This document shows positions 60,555 through 64,000 of a stretch of 64,000 nt of DNA, one piece after another (position 1 is the stretch's first letter; each line of letters begins with the position of its first letter). The notes beneath the pieces are model-generated. The model ran no database searches, was not told where the DNA came from, and saw nothing but the letters and a program-made list of their open reading frames with translations. Both the position numbers and the translations under genes were made by a program. The DNA is taken from NCBI GenBank assembly GCA_963701205.1, contig OY969575.1, forward strand, positions 1,550,001 through 1,614,000, written 5' to 3'. The stretch comes from JALZKA01 sp963701205. GTDB lineage: Bacteria; Actinomycetota; Thermoleophilia; Solirubrobacterales; 70-9.

Positions 60555-61223
60555 TTGCCGACTTCCGGAGCGGACGCCAGCGCGGCGCTCGCCCGGCTCG
60601 ACGAGATCACCCGCAGGCTGCGGGTCGAGTGTCCGTGGGACCGAGAACAGGACGAGCGAACGATCGTTCCGCACACCGTCGAGGAGGCCTACGAGCTTGC
60701 CGAGGCCGCCGAGTCCGGTGACGACGCCAAGCTCCTGGACGAGCTTGGCGATGTGCTCTTCCAGGTCCAGTTCCTGGCGCTGCTCATGGAGGAGCGCGGC
60801 GCCGGTTCGCTGGCCGCGGTGGCCGAGGGACTCGCGCAGAAGCTGATCCGGCGCCACCCGCACGTTTTTGACGAATCCGAGGCAAAGGCATTGCTCGAAG
60901 GGACCGACCCCGCGACCTCGGGCGAGGTGCTCGCCAACTGGGACAAGATCAAGCGGGACGTCGAGGGTCGGGGGGCGGACGATCCGTTCGCGGATGTGCC
61001 CGAGAACCTGCCGGGCCTCCTGTACGCCCGAAAGATCCTGCGCCGGGCCCACCCGGACCGTGGCGCCCCCGCACCGAGCAAGGGTTCGGAGCGCGATCGA
61101 GCCGAGCGGTTCGTCGGCGATCTGTTGTTTGAGGTGGTGGCGATCTCGCGTCGCCTCGGAGTCGATCCCGAGCTTGCAGTTCGCGCTGCCGCGCGGCGTT
61201 TGCGCGACCAGCACCGCGGCTAA
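60555..61223 (+). CDS. mazG: Nucleoside triphosphate pyrophosphohydrolase
   Basis: 222 aa. CPWDREQDERTIVPHTVEEAYELAEA and LLDELGDVLFQVQFLALL give the EExxE and ExxD metal ligands of MazG. It hydrolyses (d)NTPs to monophosphates, removing damaged nucleotides. TTG start with GGGGGA 6 nt upstream, 3 bp after the parvulin gene. Confidence 0.93.
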   Translation: MPTSGADASAALARLDEITRRLRVECPWDREQDERTIVPHTVEEAYELAEAAESGDDAKLLDELGDVLFQVQFLALLMEERGAGSLAAVAEGLAQKLIRRHPHVFDESEAKALLEGTDPATSGEVLANWDKIKRDVEGRGADDPFADVPENLPGLLYARKILRRAHPDRGAPAPSKGSERDRAERFVGDLLFEVVAISRRLGVDPELAVRAAARRLRDQHRG

Positions 61224-61330
61224 ACTCACGGACTCGCCCGGCCAGGCGAGCGAAGCAATGAGCGGTGCCGAGTTCGGTGCGCTCAGGGCGGCCTCACCTG
61301 ACACCCGACTTCCGCCACCAGACAGGAGCC

Positions 61331-62620
61331 ATGGCCAAGATCGACGCAGTTCACGCGCGCCAGATCCTCGACTCAAGGGGCAACCCGACGGTCGAGGTGG
61401 AGGTCCTGCTGGCGTCAGGGGCGCCGGGTCGCGCAGCCGTTCCTTCCGGCGCTTCGACCGGTGAGTTCGAGGCAACCGAGCTTCGCGATGGTGGTGACGC
61501 CTGGTTGGGGAAGGGCGTCAGTCGCGCCGTCGCCAATGCCAACGGTGAGATCGCAGCGGCGATCGCGGGCCGCGACGCGGCCGATCAGGCCGGTCTCGAC
61601 CAGGCGATGATCGAACTTGACGGAACCCCGAACAAGTCCCGGCTTGGCGCCAACGCGATCCTTGGCGTTTCGCTCGCTGCCGCGCGCGCGCAGGCCGTCA
61701 GCGACAACGAACCGCTCTACCGATACGTCGCCAAGCTTGCCGAATTGGGCCCGCCGACGGTGTTGCCCGTGCCGATGATGAACGTCTTGAACGGCGGCGC
61801 CCACGCGGACAACTCGGTTGACTTTCAGGAGTTCATGGTGGTGCCGGCCGGCGCCGCGGGATTCGGCGAGTGCTTGCGGATGGGGACCGAGGTGTTTCAT
61901 GCCCTGAAGGGGCTCCTTGCGGCGCGCGGAATGAGCACGGCGGTCGGCGACGAGGGGGGATTTGCGCCCGATCTCGAGTCAAATGCGGCGGCCCTGGGCC
62001 TGCTGGTTGACGGGATTGAGGCCGCCGGCTACGCCCCCGGCCAAGATGTCTTCATCGCGCTTGATCCAGCGACAAGCGAGATCCACTCCGACGGCGCCTA
62101 CGTGCTTGAGCACGAAGGCCGCACGCTGACCGGAGACGAGCTTGCCACGTACTGGGCAGACGCCATCGACGGATTCCCGATCGTCTCGATCGAAGACGGC
62201 ATGGATGAAGAGGACTGGGACGGCTGGAAAGCTCTTACGGACAGGGTCGGTGACCGCTGTCAGTTGGTGGGCGACGACCTCTTTGTCACAAATCCGGAGC
62301 GGCTCAGCCGCGGGATCGAGATGGGGGTTGCAAACTCGATCCTGATCAAGGTCAACCAGATTGGCACCTTGACCGAGACGCTGGCTGCGATCGCGATGGC
62401 CCGGGATGCGGGGTACTCGGCCGTGATGTCCCACCGCTCCGGCGAGACCGAGGACACGACGATCGCGGACCTCGCGGTGGCGACCGGGGTGGGTCAGATC
62501 AAGACCGGCGCTCCCTCGCGTTCGGACAGGGTCGCGAAGTACAACCAGTTGTTGCGCATCGAGGAGGAGCTGGGGGCCTCCGCAATGTTTCCCGGCAAGA
62601 GCGCATTCATCGGAAGGTAG
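61331..62620 (+). CDS. eno: Enolase
   Basis: 429 aa. HARQILDSRGNPTVEVEV, PSGASTGEFEA, NVLNGGAHADN, VGDEGGFAPD, SIEDGMDEEDWDGW, LVGDDLFVTN and SHRSGETEDT cover the substrate and Mg ligands. It interconverts 2-phosphoglycerate and PEP. ATG chosen because the protein starts at MAKIDAVHARQI; AGGAG sits just upstream. Confidence 0.97.
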   Translation: MAKIDAVHARQILDSRGNPTVEVEVLLASGAPGRAAVPSGASTGEFEATELRDGGDAWLGKGVSRAVANANGEIAAAIAGRDAADQAGLDQAMIELDGTPNKSRLGANAILGVSLAAARAQAVSDNEPLYRYVAKLAELGPPTVLPVPMMNVLNGGAHADNSVDFQEFMVVPAGAAGFGECLRMGTEVFHALKGLLAARGMSTAVGDEGGFAPDLESNAAALGLLVDGIEAAGYAPGQDVFIALDPATSEIHSDGAYVLEHEGRTLTGDELATYWADAIDGFPIVSIEDGMDEEDWDGWKALTDRVGDRCQLVGDDLFVTNPERLSRGIEMGVANSILIKVNQIGTLTETLAAIAMARDAGYSAVMSHRSGETEDTTIADLAVATGVGQIKTGAPSRSDRVAKYNQLLRIEEELGASAMFPGKSAFIGR

Positions 62621-62648
62621 AGCGCGGCCCGCGTTGAAGCGATGATGC

Positions 62649-62984
62649 GTGAGCGCACGCGCCTACCGGATTGCACCCCGCAAGAAGACGGCCCGACGGG
62701 CGGCGTCACGGATCGATTGGGACCGTGCCGGCCGGGTTCTCTTGGTCTGCGTGTTCTTTGTGGTCTTGGCCTTGTACGTGAATCCGGCTCTGAACTTCTT
62801 CGACGCTTGGCAGGACTCGAAGGCAGAGGGCGCTCAGCTCGCAGCGCTCAAGTCCGAGCATGCGGAGCTCCAGGAACGGGCGGCTGCACTTTCCGAGCCC
62901 GACGCTGCCGAGCGCGGCGTGCGCCGGCTCGGGATGGTCGATCCGGGCGAGCAAGCGGTTGTGATTCAACCACCGGGCGAGTAA
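62649..62984 (+). CDS. Septum formation initiator (DivIC/FtsB-like)
   Basis: 111 aa. Basic cytoplasmic N-terminus, one membrane span (VLLVCVFFVVLALYV), a short extracellular coiled coil (LAALKSEHAELQERAAAL), then ERGVRRLGMVDPGE, the DivIC/FtsB pattern. It follows enolase as in many Gram-positives. It belongs to the divisome FtsQLB complex. GTG start. Confidence 0.9.
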   Translation: MSARAYRIAPRKKTARRAASRIDWDRAGRVLLVCVFFVVLALYVNPALNFFDAWQDSKAEGAQLAALKSEHAELQERAAALSEPDAAERGVRRLGMVDPGEQAVVIQPPGE

Positions 62985-62997
62985 GGGGACGGCCGCG

Positions 62998-64000
62998 ATG
63001 AGCGGCTTCGCGGCGCCATCCGAACGGCAGCTTGGAGCCGCCGACTATCTCTTTGGCGTGGCGGAGCTTGCGGTGGTCGTCGTTGCCCTGGGTTGGGCGG
63101 CAATTCGGGTGCGACGTGCCCTGTTGCCGTCATGGAGCGGCCCGCCGGCGCTGGTTGCGGAGACCGGGTTGGCGTTGTCGCTCGCGGTGGTGATCGCCGT
63201 CGCGCTGGGGACGTTTGGCCTGTTCGCCTCGCCGGCCTACGCGTTGGCATGCGTCCTCGTTGCTTTGTTGGCCACCCTGGTCGGCGACCGGGTTCGCATC
63301 CGGGAATTTGAGTCCCCGCCGGCTCCGGCCGGTCCGCGCTGGGCCGGCCCGGTGGTCGCCGTCGTCTGTGCCGCGGTGTTCGCGGGCTGGGCCATTCCGA
63401 CGCTTACGGGCATCGCTGGCGGCATGGGGCGAGCCGACTCGCTTTGGTATCACGGCCCCCTCGCAGCCCGGTTCCTGGAAACGGGCAATACGGGCGAGCT
63501 TCATTTTTTTGACCCGGTCTTCTTCGCCACCTTCTATCCCGCCAACTCTGAGATCTTCCACGCGATTCCGATCCTCGCGTTTGGCCGTGACTTCGTCTCG
63601 CCGCTCCTCAATATCGGGTTCCTGGCGATCGGCCTGCTCGCCTCCTGGTCGATCGGCAGGCCGTATGGCGCCGCGCCGCAGGCGCTGTTCGGCGGCGCCG
63701 TGATCCTCGGCGCCGAGACGATGGTCGACTTCCAGGCCGGCGAAGCGCTCAACGACATCGTCGGCGTCGCGCTGCTCCTCGTCGCCGTTGCCGTGCTGGT
63801 CAACGCTGGAGCCGGTGGCCGCAGAATCGGGTTTGGCGCGCTTGCGGTAGCCGGCGCCGCCGCGGGCCTTGCCGCGGGCACCAAGCTCTCGTTCTTGGCT
63901 CCTGTGGCGCTCCTGACCCTGACCGTGGTGATGATCGCTTCGCGCGGGACGCGGGTGCGCGCCGCTGTGTGGTGGTCGCTGCCGATGGCGCTTACCGGCG
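62998..64000 (+). CDS. Multi-span GT-C-like membrane glycosyltransferase, truncated at window end
   Basis: The frame is open from ATG to the end of the window (334+ codons). AAGGGGA lies 8-9 nt upstream. It has at least eight hydrophobic spans. After the third span the outer loop ADSLWYHGPLAARFLETG, then FDPVFFATFYPANSE, fits the GT-C (GT39/DUF2029-like) fold, in which polyprenyl-phosphate sugars are donors. The 3-prime end lies outside. Confidence 0.75.
   Translation, partial: MSGFAAPSERQLGAADYLFGVAELAVVVVALGWAAIRVRRALLPSWSGPPALVAETGLALSLAVVIAVALGTFGLFASPAYALACVLVALLATLVGDRVRIREFESPPAPAGPRWAGPVVAVVCAAVFAGWAIPTLTGIAGGMGRADSLWYHGPLAARFLETGNTGELHFFDPVFFATFYPANSEIFHAIPILAFGRDFVSPLLNIGFLAIGLLASWSIGRPYGAAPQALFGGAVILGAETMVDFQAGEALNDIVGVALLLVAVAVLVNAGAGGRRIGFGALAVAGAAAGLAAGTKLSFLAPVALLTLTVVMIASRGTRVRAAVWWSLPMALTG

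Noticed and set aside
59283..61475. 730-codon minus-strand ORF
   Set aside because: Opposite the parvulin and mazG genes; the sequence has no recognisable domains and reflects high GC.

Overview
The window is a gene-dense, high-GC bacterial chromosome segment. No stretch over about 175 bp lacks a gene. It looks like an actinobacterium, and I infer the class Thermoleophilia (Solirubrobacterales type). The reasons are the LLM F420-type oxidoreductase, a six-gene MCE operon, PucR and TetR regulators, LCP wall enzymes, Sec-exported RTX repeat proteins, many GTG/TTG starts, and a -10 hexamer placed 6-9 nt in front of start codons (leaderless transcripts). There are no phage genes, insertion sequences, CRISPR arrays or rRNA genes; one tRNA-Gln is present.

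Layout. 1-1.3 kb: a secreted polysaccharide deacetylase broken by two frameshifts. 1.4-4.9 kb: etfB-etfA-ETF:quinone oxidoreductase. 5.1-13.1 kb: two tandem exported RTX proteins, the second 1,898 aa with an internal 1,110-bp-period duplication. 13.1-18.9 kb: a GNAT, a secreted protein, rpmE-prfA-prmC-tsaC, rpiB, and a secreted barnase-type RNase overlapping a barstar gene. 18.9-26.5 kb: two diiron R2-like oxidase genes, each with a TetR gene (one oxidase frameshifted, the other fused to an SCP2 domain), flanking a PP-loop protein, an unknown protein and a sugar kinase-murQ pair. 26.5-31.3 kb: glyS, FmdB-like protein, LCP, ROK kinase, rsmI. 31.5-40.2 kb: six overlapping MCE genes with no adjacent YrbE permease or ATPase. 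40.3-46.8 kb: a secreted protein, metG-tatD-rsmA-ispE, a DedA-PAP2 fusion and a small membrane protein. 46.8-53.7 kb: PucR regulator, tRNA-Gln, LLM oxidoreductase, glmU-prs, GDPD, cupredoxin-FN3 protein. 53.7-64 kb: rplY-pth-enoyl-CoA hydratase, mfd-parvulin-mazG, eno-divIC, and a truncated GT-C-like membrane protein.

How they fit together. The etf cluster passes acyl-CoA dehydrogenase electrons to quinone, which fits with the enoyl-CoA hydratase, SCP2-oxidase and MCE lipid import genes (lipid use; inference). Housekeeping blocks cover translation (rpmE, prfA, prmC, tsaC, glyS, metG, rsmI, rsmA, rplY, pth), envelope synthesis and turnover (glmU, murQ, LCP, ispE, DedA-PAP2, divIC) and repair (mfd, mazG). 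The least-explained parts are the RTX pair, the R2-like/TetR modules, the RNase-barstar pair and the permease-less MCE operon. All calls come from reading the sequence; no database search was run.
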